Counted from the first letter of the stretch, positions 48,691 to 59,600 are shown. The stretch: 64,000 nt of DNA from Typhlomys cinereus (GCA_023101885.1 JALPQD010000392.1:1690570-1754569); one strand, 5' to 3'. Translations and numbers: made by a program. Notes: generated by a model from the sequence alone, not told the origin.

Positions 48691-49380
48691 TCCTTAAGGC
48701 TTATCTTGGGCATCTCCCTCTCTACAACCCCTCCCTCCCACTTGGCTGCACTGAGCAATGGGGGCCTGGCTCGTAGCACAAAGTGCTACGATAAGCACCA
48801 GGTAGATGCTGGCAGAGTTGGACCAGGTACCTCCACGTTCTGCATCCTGTCCCAGAGGACCATCAACTGGGGCAGTGCCAACTGGGATAGCCCTTAGCTC
48901 GGGACGGGCCTGCGTGTCCTCCAGGCCCATTTCCTCAGCTGCCAACAAGCAGTAGCTCCTACTTCATCACTTACTTACACGTCCCACACAGTCACCAGGA
49001 CACGCAGATTTTCCCCAAGTGACAGGAATTCCCTTCCCTGCCTTGACCTAGCCTGGCCTCGCTCAGACCCTGCAAGAGATTTCAGCGAGCACTTACTGTG
49101 CAGTAGACTCCAATCCCTCTCTCCCATTGACAGATACGGTGGGGCAAAGTCAGGGCGCACGCTCGCCTGCACTGGGGAGACGGTAAGGAGGGGAGCTACG
49201 CAGCGAAGGTAAAGCACAGGCTCCAGCGGCGGCAGCAGCCTGGGACAGAGAGGCAGCTCTTAGCTGGAGAGACTCTGGATGCCCAGAGCCAGGCTGTGCT
49301 GGAGGGAACGTGGGGAGACCACTCAGGAGCAGGGCTTCCTTTGGCCTTCAGAGAAGAGTGGAAGGATGCTCAGAGCAGAG
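48691..49380. other. unique intronic DNA
   Basis: No repeat or exon is recognised. A weak rise in GC leads into the minisatellite at 49381. Confidence 0.4.
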
Positions 49381-49480
49381 CGGGACCTCGCGGGGCGGAG
49401 TCAGACCTCGTGGGGCGGAGTCAGACCTCGTGGGGCGGAGTCAGACCTCGCGGGGCGGAGTCAGACCTCGCGGGGCGGAG
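49381..49480. repeat. 20-bp minisatellite with a GC box in every unit
   Basis: Five contiguous 20-bp units each carry GGGGCGG, starting at 49392, 49412, 49432, 49452 and 49472, next to CAGACCTCG(C/T). Units differ only at the C/T position and the array edges. The GC box matches the Sp1/KLF core. Because 20 is not a multiple of 3, all frames read the same 20-residue cycle, which explains three overlapping open frames here. Confidence 0.95.
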
Positions 49481-49844
49481 ACCTCCGCAGAGCTCCCACC
49501 ATGGAGACTCAAGGCACTGGTGGATGCTACTGTTCTTTGAGGAGCATCCATGTGTCTGGCAGATCCACGGGATGCACTTTATGTCCAGAGGCAGGGTGGT
49601 CCTCCTGTCAACTTCACATCTTCATCTTCTGGGAGAAAATGAAATCTTTAATCCTAAATCACACTGAGTGAGAACATTATTCAGAATATAAGCAGTGAAC
49701 AGTGACTGTATCTCTACATTTTAAAAAATATGTATACTAATAACTGCATCTGTTTATAGGATACAATGTGATATTTCAGTGCCTCTATATATCAGTTAGT
49801 ATATATACACTCAAAAGGTGTATTTTACATATACACACATATAT

Positions 49845-49845
<1 letters not shown>

Positions 49846-49880
<35 letters not shown>
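49846..49880. repeat. (AC)n microsatellite
   Basis: A 35-bp AC tract after 'catatatgtac'. Confidence 0.95.
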
Positions 49881-49884
49881 CTTG

Positions 49885-49985
49885 GAACTAGAATACCTGG
49901 TTGAATGTCCTGGCTGTGTGACCTCGAGCAAGTTACTTACCTGCTCTGAGCCTCTTTCCTTGACTCTCACAGAGTCCACTTAGGA
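49885..49985 (+). repeat. MIR SINE fragment
   Basis: 'gaatacctggttgaatgtcctggctgtgtgacctcgagcaagttacttacctgctctgagcctcttt' is sense MIR core. Confidence 0.85.
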
Positions 49986-50825
49986 AGCCTTTAACATTAG
50001 CCCCTTCCAAGCACTCTCAGGTCTCCATGCCCACCAGGCCGTTTGGAAACAAGGATGCTACCATTCCCTCTGTCCTGCGTTTATCACCAGAAGGTGCATT
50101 AAGACAGGGCCTCTCCCAGGCTAGAGATTCAAATCAAATAGGATCTCCTTACAATATGGACTCCATTCATGAGGCTGGGGGCGGGGGGGGGGGGCTGAGT
50201 AGTTTCATTTCTGATAAGCTCTGGGGTGAGGCTGTGGAGACCGAGAACCATAATAAGGAATTACCTTATCTTTGCTCACAGACTTTCCCTACCTCCATTG
50301 TTGATGCAGACAGACAGACAGAGAAGAACTAAGCCTTCCTGCAGACTTTCGCCCCTGCTAGAGCGTCTCCTCATGCCCATCACAGAGCCTGGGCCTGAGG
50401 GCTCCACACGTGGCCCCAGGGGTCCTCCCTAGTTTACCTAAAAGAACTGGTTGCAGGCTCAGACGTGGCCGGCCTGCAGCGTGGTCGAGCTCTGGAGCTG
50501 CTGTCTAGGGAGAGCCCCAAGGTCATGGTCACCCCAGCGTCTCTTCCAGGGCTCCATAGGCAGCTTTGGACAGGGCCCTCCCTGGGACAGCATCCAGCAG
50601 GTCTCAACTTTGCCAGCATGGGGCCTGTCACACCAGTAGCCTCTGGGGCCTGCCGCACAGTGCTGGCTGGGCTGCCGAAAGAACCTCTTTTTCCCCAGAC
50701 CAGCACATGCCCCAGCACGCTGGTATCACCAGACCCAGACACGCCGTAGACACCCCATGTGTTTCTCGGACGCTCTGGTCCCTTCTGGATCCACTCCACT
50801 GGCTACCTTGCTTTTACTTTATTTC
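49986..50825. other. unique intronic DNA
   Basis: A G run lies at 50180-50194. Open frames up to 121 codons on both strands show no domain. Confidence 0.4.
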
Positions 50826-50829
50826 TATT

Positions 50830-51299
50830 TTTCAGTGTATGGGGGGGAGCAGGGAATGTGCGTTCTTGTGGGGGGTGTATGTGCATGCATGTGGTGTGCC
50901 CATGTGGAGGTCAGGTGACGCTCCTCAGAAGCCTTCCACCTTGCTTCTCGGGGCAGAGTCTCTAGGCCTGGAGTTAGATGAGCAGACCAGGCTAGCGCTA
51001 GGCCTGAAGTTAGATGAGCAGACCAGGCTAGCTCTAGGCCTGGAGTTAGATGAGCAGACCAGGCTAGCGCTAGGCCTGGAGTTAGATGAGCAGACCAGGC
51101 TAGCTCTAGGCCTGGAGTTAGATGAGCAGACCAGGCTAGTGACCCCAACAATCCACCTGCATCTGCTTCCCCAATGCTGAAATTACACGGATGCACCGCC
51201 ATGCTTGTCTGTCTTCTTCACAAAGGTCCGGGACATCGAACGTGTTCCCCAAGCTTGCCTAGCAAGGACGTTACCAACCGAGCCTGCTCTGAGCCCCAG
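50830..51299 (-). repeat. B3-like SINE containing a minisatellite
   Basis: The left part, 'gtatgtgcatgcatgtggtgtgcccatgtggaggtcaggtgacgctcctcagaagccttccaccttg', and the right part, 'atccacctgcatctgcttccccaatgctgaaattacacggatgc...accaaccgagcctgctctgagcccc', are the two ends of one antisense SINE. They are separated by a five-unit 36-bp array. Confidence 0.75.
50960..51139. repeat. 36-bp minisatellite, five units, inside a SINE
   Basis: Five contiguous copies of a 36-bp unit begin CTCTAGGCCTGG or CGCTAGGCCTGR and contain GAGTTAGATGAGCAGACCAG. Copies alternate slightly (GCGCTAG versus GCTCTAG). 36 is divisible by 3, so both strands stay open with a 12-residue periodic peptide; there is no evidence of translation. 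Confidence 0.95.
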
Positions 51300-51689
51300 A
51301 AACCTTCCTTTGATGATACAAAGGTGGACAAACTGGAGCTCCCCATCCGGGACAGTGATTCCTCCCCATGGGAAGTATTTAAATTCAAATAAGCTTAGAG
51401 TCAAACCAAACCAAAGGGTCAGTTTCCTACCAGCCTGGGACCTCACTTCAAACACTTGGCAAGTGCTGTGGCCCCCAGGGGCTCAGATGGGTCTTATGAT
51501 GATGGACAGCCAGGATCTAGAGCACTGTGGTCGTCACAGAACCTTCTACAAAACTCATGCACACAGCATCCCTTTGGTCAGGAACTCCACCCTTCCAAAA
51601 CACATCACAGGGAGATACTAGAGACTGGGGCCCAGCTACCATGTTCCTATCATCTTACAGCTAGGCTTTGTCTGTTTTTAATTTTTTTA

Positions 51690-51900
51690 GTGTGTGTGTG
51701 TATCAGAGAGCACTCTATGTCCCAAGGGTGACTTCAGGAATTATCCTGTGTTGCTTCTACCTCCTTTTTGCATCTCTGGGATTTCCCAGGCTCCGCTGCA
51801 GTTTCTACCTGGTGTTTTTTTATATGGTACTCGGGATCCGAACTCAGGTCCTTGTGCTTTCAAGGCAGAGTCTTAACCCCTGAGCCATCTCTCCCGCCCT
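51690..51900 (-). repeat. tRNA-derived SINE
   Basis: A 'gtgtgtgtgtgtatcagagagcactctatgtccc' tail side leads to 'ggatccgaactcaggtccttgtgctttcaaggcagagtcttaacccctgagccatctctcccgccct'. It is the antisense of the 15480 subfamily and abuts the L1 3' end. Confidence 0.88.
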
Positions 51901-51904
51901 AGTT

Positions 51905-53650
51905 TTAACTTTTAATTAGCAGAGATAATAGTGGATCCTATCATGGTGTCTTCATACAAGTACTTTGCTCATACACACTACCTGTTACCCTTTTTTGTTC
52001 CCCACCAATTCCTGGTCCCTTCTTCTTCCCAAACAGACACCCTCATCTCCCCTGTCTTATGCACATGTATTATTGGACATCTGGTTTTCTGTATAGGATA
52101 AAATGTGATTAATATTAGGGGGGAGGTTTGGCTGATTTCACTTAACATGATGATCTCGGGTTCCATCCTGCAGATAATTCATCATTTCATTCTTCTGTAC
52201 AGCTGAGAGACATTGCATGGTGTAGATTGACCACGTTCTCTTTCTCTGTTTTCAACGACACGCTCATCCATAAATACAGTGACTATATCTGTTCTCATGT
52301 CTAGTCTACTGCCCAATCCCATCCATCCTCCTATCTCGCTTCCCACCCTCTCCTTTTCAGCCCTCCTATTTTCATGTCTTTTTCCAAGTGTAACCCACTG
52401 GAGTGTCTGCCCTGGCACTCCCCCAGCACCTGCTGGGGTGTGGACGACCCATCGGTGGGTAAATTGTTGCATAAGGAAGCCCCCTTAATTCTGCGTGGCA
52501 TTGACCTTACAGTGTTTCTTGAGACCCTCTCTCATCCATGGCGAATTGTTGATTGGCCAAGTATTACTCTGCCCGCTTCTGTGAAGCATCTTTCTGGGGT
52601 GCTGACTTGGACCCCTTTGGGTAGATATACTCAGGAGAGGTTCACCCTGAGAAGAAGTTCTAGTTTTAATTTTTCCTCTAGGAACATTTGTTCTGAGCCC
52701 CACAGTGTTACATGCTTCCGTCCCGCCATCAGCCAATCACAGTTCCTCTTTGTCCTACATCCTCATAAGCATCCGTTGCTTGTTTTCCTTAGGTTCGCCA
52801 TTCTGACCGGGTGAGTTGACACCTCAGTGTATGTGTGATCTGCATCCCTGATGACTGAGGAACGTCTTTTCATGTTAGCCCTCTGTATATCTTTTGAGAA
52901 CTGTCTGTTCAGCTTGCCCATTTATTGGCTGGGTGACTTTGCTTTCAGTGTTTAAGTTTGAGAGTTCTTTATGTATTCAAGATAGTCATCCTCTGTCGGA
53001 AGCGCAGCAAACACACACTTTCTCCCACTCTGCGTCTTTACCTGGGTGCTGCCCATGCAAAAGCACTTCTCCGTGGAGTCCCATCCTTCAGTTCGTGGGA
53101 TTCTTCCCTGTGCCATTGCGGACCTTGGCAGAAAGCCCCCTGCCTACATCTGTACCTGGAAGCGTTTTCCTCTAGCCGTTTCGATTTGGGGCTCTTACAG
53201 TAAGATCGCTGATCTATTTTAAATTGACCACGAGTAGATGGGAGGCTACTGATCTACTGTACTCGTCACGCATGAACATCCAGTTTTCCCAGTACTGTAC
53301 ATTGAGCACATCATCTTTTCTCCAGTGCATGAGTTGGCGCCTTCGCAAGAAAGCAGGCGACAGCGGCTGGGCGGTTTCTATCTGGGTCCTCCACGCACCT
53401 CCACCCATCTGCCTGTGTGTTTGCTTAGTAGCATGCTGTTCTCTCACTGCCACTCCACAGTATGATTTGATGTTAGGTGTTCTGACACCTCCAGCTTCGC
53501 TTCTTCCTGTCTGGGTTATTCAGGATCCATTTTAAGGCTTTTTGTTTATTTGTTCATTTTTGTGAAGATTATCATTTGAATTTTGATAGGTACTGAATTA
53601 AATCATAGCTCGTTTGCAATAACATGGAGCTGAATTGGTGTGTATGTGCA
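51905..53650 (-). mobile_element. 5'-truncated L1 (LINE-1) fragment
   Basis: About 1.7 kb antisense to L1 ORF2 and its 3' end. Diagnostic phrases include 'ttggctgatttcacttaacatgatgatctcgggttccatcctgcagataattcat', 'ttcgccattctgaccgggtgagttgac', 'aactgtctgttcagcttgcccatttattggctgggtgac', 'catccagttttcccagtactg' and 'gaattttgataggtactgaatt'. Stops and frameshifts are everywhere, so it is inactive. The 52310-52560 segment fits L1 less well and could be an insertion. Confidence 0.87.
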
Positions 53651-53734
53651 GAGGGTATTTTTGTTTCTGGAGACTAAACTCAAGGTTTTGCACACGCCAG
53701 GCAAGCACTCCTCAAGAACTTTATTTATTTGTTT

Positions 53735-54000
53735 ATTTGTGTGTGTATGTATATATCAGAGGGCACTATGTGTCTATGTGAAGGACTAAGAGTAATTTCT
53801 TCCAGAATCAACCTGGATTGCTTCTCTCTCCGTTATGTTTTGCTCTAGGACTTTCTAGGCTCTGCCCACCGTGGCTGGTACCAACCACCACACTTTCTGT
53901 CTGGCATTTTTTAGTTTTTTTACATGGGACTTGGAATCCGAACTCAGGACCTTCTGCTTGAGAAGCAGAGTCTTAATCCCTGAGCCATCTCTCCAGCCCT
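53735..54000 (-). repeat. tRNA-derived SINE
   Basis: 'gtgtgtgtatgtatatatcagagggcactatgtgtc...ggaatccgaactcaggaccttctgcttgagaagcagagtcttaatccctgagccatctctccagccct' is a well-preserved antisense copy. A short antisense ID-like piece ('gcacacgccaggcaagcactcctcaag') lies just before it. Confidence 0.88.
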
Positions 54001-54034
54001 CTACAGAAGTTTGTATCACACTCTTTTCTTTATA

Positions 54035-54165
54035 CTTTTAACTTTGGAAAGCTATGGGACGAGGTCTCACTATAGTGTGTAGGCAGGCCTGGGACTTTCA
54101 GTCCTCCTCCCTCAACCTCCTGAGTGGCCGAGATTCTGGGCCTGGGCCACCAGCCTGAGTAGAAC
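54035..54165 (-). repeat. B1-like SINE
   Basis: 'tgggacgaggtctcactatagtgtgtaggcaggcctgggactttcagtcctcctccctcaacctcctgagtggccgagattctgggcctgggccacca' is the antisense of a 7SL-derived monomer. Confidence 0.8.
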
Positions 54166-54434
54166 CGAGCTTCCTGAAGCCCCCATCCTTTCCATCACCA
54201 TGAGCTTTCTCCAGGTATTAGCAACACACTAGGGTGTCTCTAAGTGCAGCCGCCTGTTGAATCCTAACAAGAGTAGTGTGAGTCTGTTGCCCCTATCGCT
54301 TTAGGCCCAAAGAGTTTATGTGACTTCTCTGGAAAGGAGCAGAGCTAAATCCCAAATGCTTCTCTCGGCTGTCAGCTCTGCCAGGGGAAGGGGGGACACC
54401 TGTCGGTAAGGATTCTCTGAGAAGGTGGAAAACC

Positions 54435-54575
54435 TCAAAAGTGAGCCAGTGAGAAGCTCAACAGATGAAAATGCTTGCTGCATAGATCTCAGTCAGATCC
54501 CTGAACCCACGTAAAGGTGAAAGGAGAGAACTGACTCCACAAAACTGTCCTCTGACCCGCCCGTGCATGCAATGG
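54435..54575 (+). repeat. B2/B3-like SINE head
   Basis: 'agtgagaagctcaacagatgaaaatgcttgctgcatagatctcagtcagatccctgaacccacgtaaaggtgaaaggagagaactgactcc...tgtcctctgacc' is a sense copy whose tail is the following CA-rich block. Confidence 0.75.
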
Positions 54576-54842
54576 TACACACACGCACACGCACACGCAC
54601 ACGCACACACACACACACACACACACGCACTCACACACACACACGCATTCACATACACTCACATACTTGCACATACACATATATCACATACACACACACA
54701 CATGCACTCACACACACACACACATTCACATACACTCACATACTTGCACATACACATATATCACATACACATGCACACACATGCACTCACACGCGTGCAC
54801 ACACACACACACATGTGCGCCCGCACATGCACACACAACATA
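54576..54842. repeat. CA-rich tract with a 77-bp tandem duplication
   Basis: CA/CG-CA alternating sequence contains two copies of a unit including 'cattcacatacactcacatacttgcacatacacatatatcacatacacac', the second starting 77 bp after the first (54646 and 54723). Confidence 0.9.
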
Positions 54843-55044
54843 TTTTTCTAAAGCCTGAAAATCCATGAACCATCCCAGAGCCCAGGAAATTTTAGCTTTT
54901 ATTTCTAATTCATTTCAAATTTTAGCTTCCATGAGCTTCCCCATCCCTGTTTCTCTTTTCCTTCCAGCATTTTCCATGTCTGAGGTCTCCACAAATATGG
55001 CTAATAATAAATGGAACAAAGACAGCCAGCTTACTTTGTCTAGC

Positions 55045-55246
55045 GTAATGTGTGCGTGTGTGTGCGTGTATCAGAGGGCACTGTATGTACCTGTGAAGGC
55101 CCAACAGTGACTTCAGTCAGCCCTGGATTGCGTTCCAGGACTACAAGTTCAGGTCTCCCTCATTCAGTGTTTTTCTGTGGCATCCAAACTCGGGACCTTT
55201 TGCTTGTGAGGTAGAGGCTTAACCCTTGAGCCTTCTCTCCAACCCC
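55045..55246 (-). repeat. tRNA-derived SINE
   Basis: 'gtgtgcgtgtatcagagggcactgtatgtacctgtgaaggcccaacagtgac...caaactcgggaccttttgcttgtgaggtagaggcttaacccttgagccttctctccaacccc' is an antisense copy. Confidence 0.85.
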
Positions 55247-56005
55247 ACACTTCATCTAATGTTCAAATAACACCTTTAAACCCTTTGAGGAGGAGAATGA
55301 GAAGTTCAAGGTCTTACCTGAGGTCCCAGAGCCGAGTTAGTAAGCGACTGGCTCGAAGCTGGGCTCCCGCGCTGCGATCCCCTTCTGCAGCCCGCAGCCT
55401 CCTGATGCCTCCCGAGGCTCTGGCACGACCCATCGGCTCCCATCCCTGCATCAGCAGGCCTCCTCTCTGAGCTCCTGGAGGGCAAGGCTGGGCATGGGCT
55501 GTGTCTCTGGTTCTCTCTGGCCTCCAGCCAAGCCTGGCACAGGGCACCAGGGCGGAGCAGGGAGAGATGTAGGAATGTGCTAGAGGATTCCTGCAAGAAT
55601 CCCAGAGAGTGGCAGTAAGCCCGTGGCTTGTGGGGTGCTCTCCTCTGCATCTCCCTGGGTCGGGCACTGCCAGCTGGCCATGTCCTTTCCCATGTGTGGC
55701 CCCGAGGCAAGCCGTGCTGGCCTCCCAGGATTCGAGGCGCTTTTTCATTTTTTCCTGAAGCTAGCAGCTTCTTGGGTGCCCAGGGTTTGGATCCTGGAGC
55801 ACTAGGAACACACAGGAAAACGATACAAAAAACACTCACAAAGGACATGAGTGGAAATCAGCTCTGGACACTGCCCAATAGGAACTGGGGGTGGCCAGCA
55901 TGTGGCAGTGCCAGGAGAAGGGAGAAGCCCTGCCGTCGTGAGACCTGCAGGACAGTCCTCTGTGCCGGGGCCACATTAGAATCATGCACTCTGGGACCAC
56001 AGTCC
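55247..56005. other. unique intronic DNA
   Basis: 55330-55480 is mildly CpG-enriched ('gagttagtaagcgactggctcgaagctgggctcccgcgctgcgatccc'). A 180-codon minus-strand open frame spans part of it without a recognisable domain. Confidence 0.4.
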
Positions 56006-56009
56006 ACTT

Positions 56010-56226
56010 TTTCCCCCAGTTTTGGGGGACTCATGTAGTAGAGTCCAGACTGACCTCAAACCCACTCACTACACAGCCAAAGATGACCTTGAATTCCTGA
56101 TCTCCTGCCTCGACCTGCAGAGTACTAGAATTGCAAGCATGCACTGCCAGGCCCAGAATCAAATCCTGGGCTCATGCATGCTAGGCAAATGCTCTGCTAC
56201 AGAATGTCCACTGCCCCTCCCACCCC
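56010..56226 (-). repeat. B4-like SINE (B1 body plus ID head)
   Basis: 'ccagactgacctcaaacccactcactacacagccaaagatgaccttgaattcctgatctcctgcctcgacctgcagagtactag' (antisense B1) is followed by 'tcatgcatgctaggcaaatgctctgctacagaatgtccactgcccc' (antisense ID). Confidence 0.85.
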
Positions 56227-56379
56227 CAGAAATGTGATGGGACTCACTGCCAAAGCATAACTAGGCAGTAGCTGTGGTCATCTGCCCAGAGCATGAAGAT
56301 CTGAGTTGATGTGGCATACGCCCAGAGTCTCCCTTGACCAGCAAAACCTCCACACATGTACTGTTCGCCTTGGTTTTTA

Positions 56380-56890
56380 CCGATTTAATCACTCTCCCCC
56401 CACCACCATCCCACACTTCCACTAGTTCATAAATGCAAAATAACGCACAATAAACTCAAATTTTTAAAACTGTCTGTTTCTTTGCCCCAAAAGGTATATA
56501 AGTTCATTTTCTAATATTGGAAAATGAAAAAATATATGAAGGAAAATTAAAATTATCTACAATTGCACTATCTAGAGGTAGCCAAAGTTATTATTTGGGG
56601 ACATTTTCTTGTCTTTTTTTAATACAAATAGTGAGGGTTTTAAAATAATTGTACTATGTATACATAACTTTATATCCTTTTTATTTCATTTAATAGTATG
56701 CCCTCAGTAGTCCTAGTGCTACAGAACCTTCATGCACATCATTTTTAATGACTGCAAAATATTCCATCTTCTGAATGTACTGTAATTTGCCTAATGGTTC
56801 CCCAGTTGCTGGTCATTTGGATCATTTCCAGTTTTCAAATTGCTGTTCTTTGAAAACTACCCACAGTAGCGTGACTGAAACATCTATGGA
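56380..56890 (-). mobile_element. ancient L1-like relic
   Basis: AT-rich sequence with 'taatgactgcaaaatattccatcttctgaatgtactgtaatttgcctaatggttccccagttgctggtcatttggatcatttcc' resembles the antisense 3' part of an old LINE. Confidence 0.5.
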
Positions 56891-57067
56891 GAGGGAGTGG
56901 AATATAGAAAGAATAGTTGGCGTGGGGGAAAACAACTGAGGTGGTAATTCATAGGGCCTCTGGCGGCCTCTATGAGCGAGAAAATATGAAAGAGGAACCC
57001 ACACACACACGCACTCCAAGGAGGCACATTGCCCAGCCAGCCTACACTCTTCCTTTACAAGAAGCAG

Positions 57068-57307
57068 GGCTGGAGAGATAGTTCAGGGGCTAAGACTCTG
57101 TCTCGCAAAAAAAAGGTCCTGAGTTCAGATCCCAGGTCCCACGTAAAATGCCAGGCAGAAATGGTGGCGCCCTGCACTTCCGCTCCTGGTGGGGGGAGCC
57201 TGGGAAATCCCAGAGCAAAGCAAAAAGGAAATAGAAGCAATCCAGGATAATTCCTGGAGTCACTCTTGGTCCTCCATAGGGACACACAGTGCCCTCTGAT
57301 ACACACA
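57068..57307 (+). repeat. tRNA-derived SINE
   Basis: 'ggctggagagatagttcaggggctaagactctgtctcgc' and 'aggtcctgagttcagatcccaggtcccacgtaaaatgccaggcagaaatggtggcgcc' form the best-preserved sense copy of the 15480 subfamily. Confidence 0.9.
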
Positions 57308-57474
57308 GAAGGAAGGAGGGAAGGAGGGAGGGAACGAGGGAGGGAAGGAGGGAGGGAGGGAGGGAGGGAGGGAGGGAGGGAGGGAGGAAGGGAGGAGGAA
57401 GGAAGGAAGGAAGGAAGGAAGGAAGGAAGGAAGGAAGGAAGGAAGGAAGGAAGGAAGGAAGGAAGGAAGGAAGG
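57308..57474. repeat. (GGGA)n then (GGAA)n SINE tail
   Basis: A GGAGGGA-type tract switches to a nearly pure GGAA array in its last 75 bp. The mirrored open frames (Pro/Ser-rich on minus, Gly/Arg/Lys/Glu-rich on plus) are artefacts. Confidence 0.95.
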
Positions 57475-57634
57475 CCAGTCTATCTGAGTTCTAGGTTCAG
57501 TGAGACACTCTGTTTCCAAGATAGTCATAAATGAATGATAGTAATAAAAATGATGATGATACTAGAATAAGTAAGGAGAGGAAGAAACTGATCATCTTTA
57601 GCCTTTACCAAACACATGCACACATAAACACACG

Positions 57635-57637
<3 letters not shown>

Positions 57638-57682
<45 letters not shown>
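57638..57682. repeat. (AC)n microsatellite
   Basis: A 45-bp AC tract. Confidence 0.97.
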
Positions 57683-57683
<1 letters not shown>

Positions 57684-58132
57684 CTAAAAAGAAAAAAAAG
57701 AAAAGAGCAGCAGCAAGGCCTTGTGGAAAGTGAGAGGAATGGGGTGGCTTGGTCTGAAAGCTTTCTTCCCTCCGTCACAATTAGGATCAGCTTCCCAGGG
57801 TTCCCTGCTCCCATGAGCTCCCAGCAAACCCCTGGTAAAATCAGAGGGGCCACTGCCCAGATCTCAAGACTCTGCCCCTGCAAAAGCCACAAGATTTACC
57901 CAAGTCAAAACCATCTCCATCCAGCCTCCTGGACTGTTTTGAGAAGTAGGAGCATATCCGCAGACTTGGAAAGCAAGCTTCGACCTTGTCCTGTGTCCGA
58001 AGGTCACTGGGCGGGCACTCGACCATGTCTGTAGATGCTGTGGGCACAGAGCCCTGGTCCCAGGCATCTCTTTGCATGCTTATTTATAATTCCAGACTTT
58101 AGATTTTTTTACTCTCCACCACGTTTTCCCTC
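57683..58132. other. unique intronic DNA
   Basis: No repeat or gene recognised. Confidence 0.4.
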
Positions 58133-58562
58133 TATATTAGAAACATCATCATCCAAGCAACTTGTGGGGGGGGACAAGGGTTTCATTGGCTCACACGTCC
58201 AGGTTGCAGCCCATCATGGTGGGGAAGCTCCAGTCCATCATGGTGGGGAAGCTCCAGCAGCGGGAGCTTGAAGCAGCTGGTCACATCTCCCCGACAGCAG
58301 GAGCAGAGGGCCAGGAGTGTGTGTGCGCACACTGGCTTGCTTGCCAGCGCTTTGCTCACTTCCTCTGAATACAGATCTGTCCAGGGAAATGATCTCACCC
58401 GCCGCGGGCTTGGTCTTCCCACATCAATCATACAGATCAGACAGTCTTCCACAGGCATGCCCCATCGGGGCATAGGAACTGTCCTTATCCCTCATCCCTC
58501 TCAGGGGAACCTGGAGACCTGGCTCCTAGGTGTCAGGGAGGCTGTTAATACAAGCCATCACA
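58133..58562 (-). mobile_element. LTR-like element, family E
   Basis: 'gggtttcattggctcacacgtccaggttgcagcccatcatggtgggg...gaagcagctggtcacatctccccgacagcaggagcagagggcc...acaggcatgcccc...tgttaatacaagccatcaca' is related to the copy at 32532. The 27-bp phrase containing 'ccatcatggtggggaagctccag' is tandemly repeated at about 58210-58258. Confidence 0.68.
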
Positions 58563-59344
58563 GGAGGAAAGAGATGCATAGATGATAAAATACCATGACT
58601 AGCTAGAGAAATAAATCCTGCTCGAAACAGGAGCGAGAAGTGGAAGGTGCTGTTTTAGATGAGATATCAGGACAATTTCTCCAAAGAGATAGCATTCCCA
58701 CAGATAAGAAGAGCGCTCAGCACTCGACCTTGAAGCCTCCTGCGACAGAACAGGCACAAATGCAGGAAATAAATGACGGTGGACTGCTTGGCCCTAAACA
58801 GGATATCTAAGCCACACATACATCCACCCCAAGGGAACATCGAGGAAGAGAGGGCTGTAAGAATATAAGGGCTTGAAGTGGGGTACTAAGGGGCCAGACA
58901 GTGTGTGCTGGACATGACAGGGCTATAGCATACATGATTTCACAGAAGGTATCTATACTTGGCACAAGAACTGCATGGGAACGGTCCTATGAACATCTCT
59001 CCATGAAAGGGAAAAGATCTCAAGAAGCTCCATGCCTCCCCGAGAGAACGATGAGCCCCAATGGGGAAGAAAAGGAGGATGCTTTCCTCAAAGGTATACT
59101 CACTGATCTAAGATACTTGCTGGAGCATGAATCATGTCAGGCATATATCATCAAAGGTAAACGAGATGAAACACAGTGGGTCACATAAATGAAAAGACTT
59201 GAAACTAAGAGGAAGTTAAGGAAGGGTTGGAAGGAGAAAAGAAGGAGGGGCTGCAGATTAAAGGGTGAAAATATCATAAATTCACTATATTCATGTATGC
59301 AACACTAAAAAAGTAAAAAATGATAAATTGAAAAAAAAAAAAAA
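58563..59344. other. mostly unique intronic DNA
   Basis: A 95-codon + frame (58901-59188) has no recognisable domain. Poly(A) at 59329-59344 could mark an old retroposon end. Confidence 0.4.
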
Positions 59345-59600
59345 CCAAAGAGGTAGCATTTGAACAGAGACCAAAAGAAACATAGGCAAGGAGACTACTT
59401 GAAGACAGACCTTGTCAGTCTAAGGGACTAATGAGTGCCAAGGCCCCGGGGACCGGAGCATTCTGGGCAAGTTCAACGACCAGCTAGAAGGCCGAGGAGG
59501 CCTGAGCAAGGCAAGTGGGGAGCAATAGGAACTGAGGTTCAAGGTCAGGCACACAAACAAATTTGGGTTCTTTTTCCCGTCTGAAGAAATGCCCAGCCAG
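59345..59600. repeat. ancient interspersed repeat relic
   Basis: 'ggtagcatttgaacagagaccaaaagaaacataggcaagg...agtgccaaggccccggggaccggagcattctgggcaag...tggggagcaataggaactgagg...aatttgggttc' follows a common old mammalian repeat. The family name is uncertain (L2-like possible). Confidence 0.45.

Noticed and set aside
49381..49480. CRISPR-like array of 20-bp repeats
   Set aside because: Units are contiguous with no spacers and the context is a mammalian intron; it is a minisatellite.
50960..51139. CRISPR-like array of 36-bp repeats
   Set aside because: Repeat units directly abut without spacers, so it is an ordinary minisatellite.
50566..51180. 204-codon frame with a 12-residue tandem repeat protein
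   Set aside because: The repeat is the 36-bp minisatellite inside a SINE, and the opposite strand is also open. No start context or homology.
52958..53203. Short frames over the L1 fragment as candidate genes
   Set aside because: The region is antisense, decayed L1 ORF2 and 3'-end sequence; no intact frame in L1 sense.
54563..54868. Thr/His-rich proteins from CA tracts (also at many other CA/TG sites)
   Set aside because: These are simple-repeat translations, open in several frames at once.
57055..57534. Pro/Ser-rich minus and Gly/Arg/Glu-rich plus frames
   Set aside because: These are translations of the GGGA/GGAA tail of a SINE.
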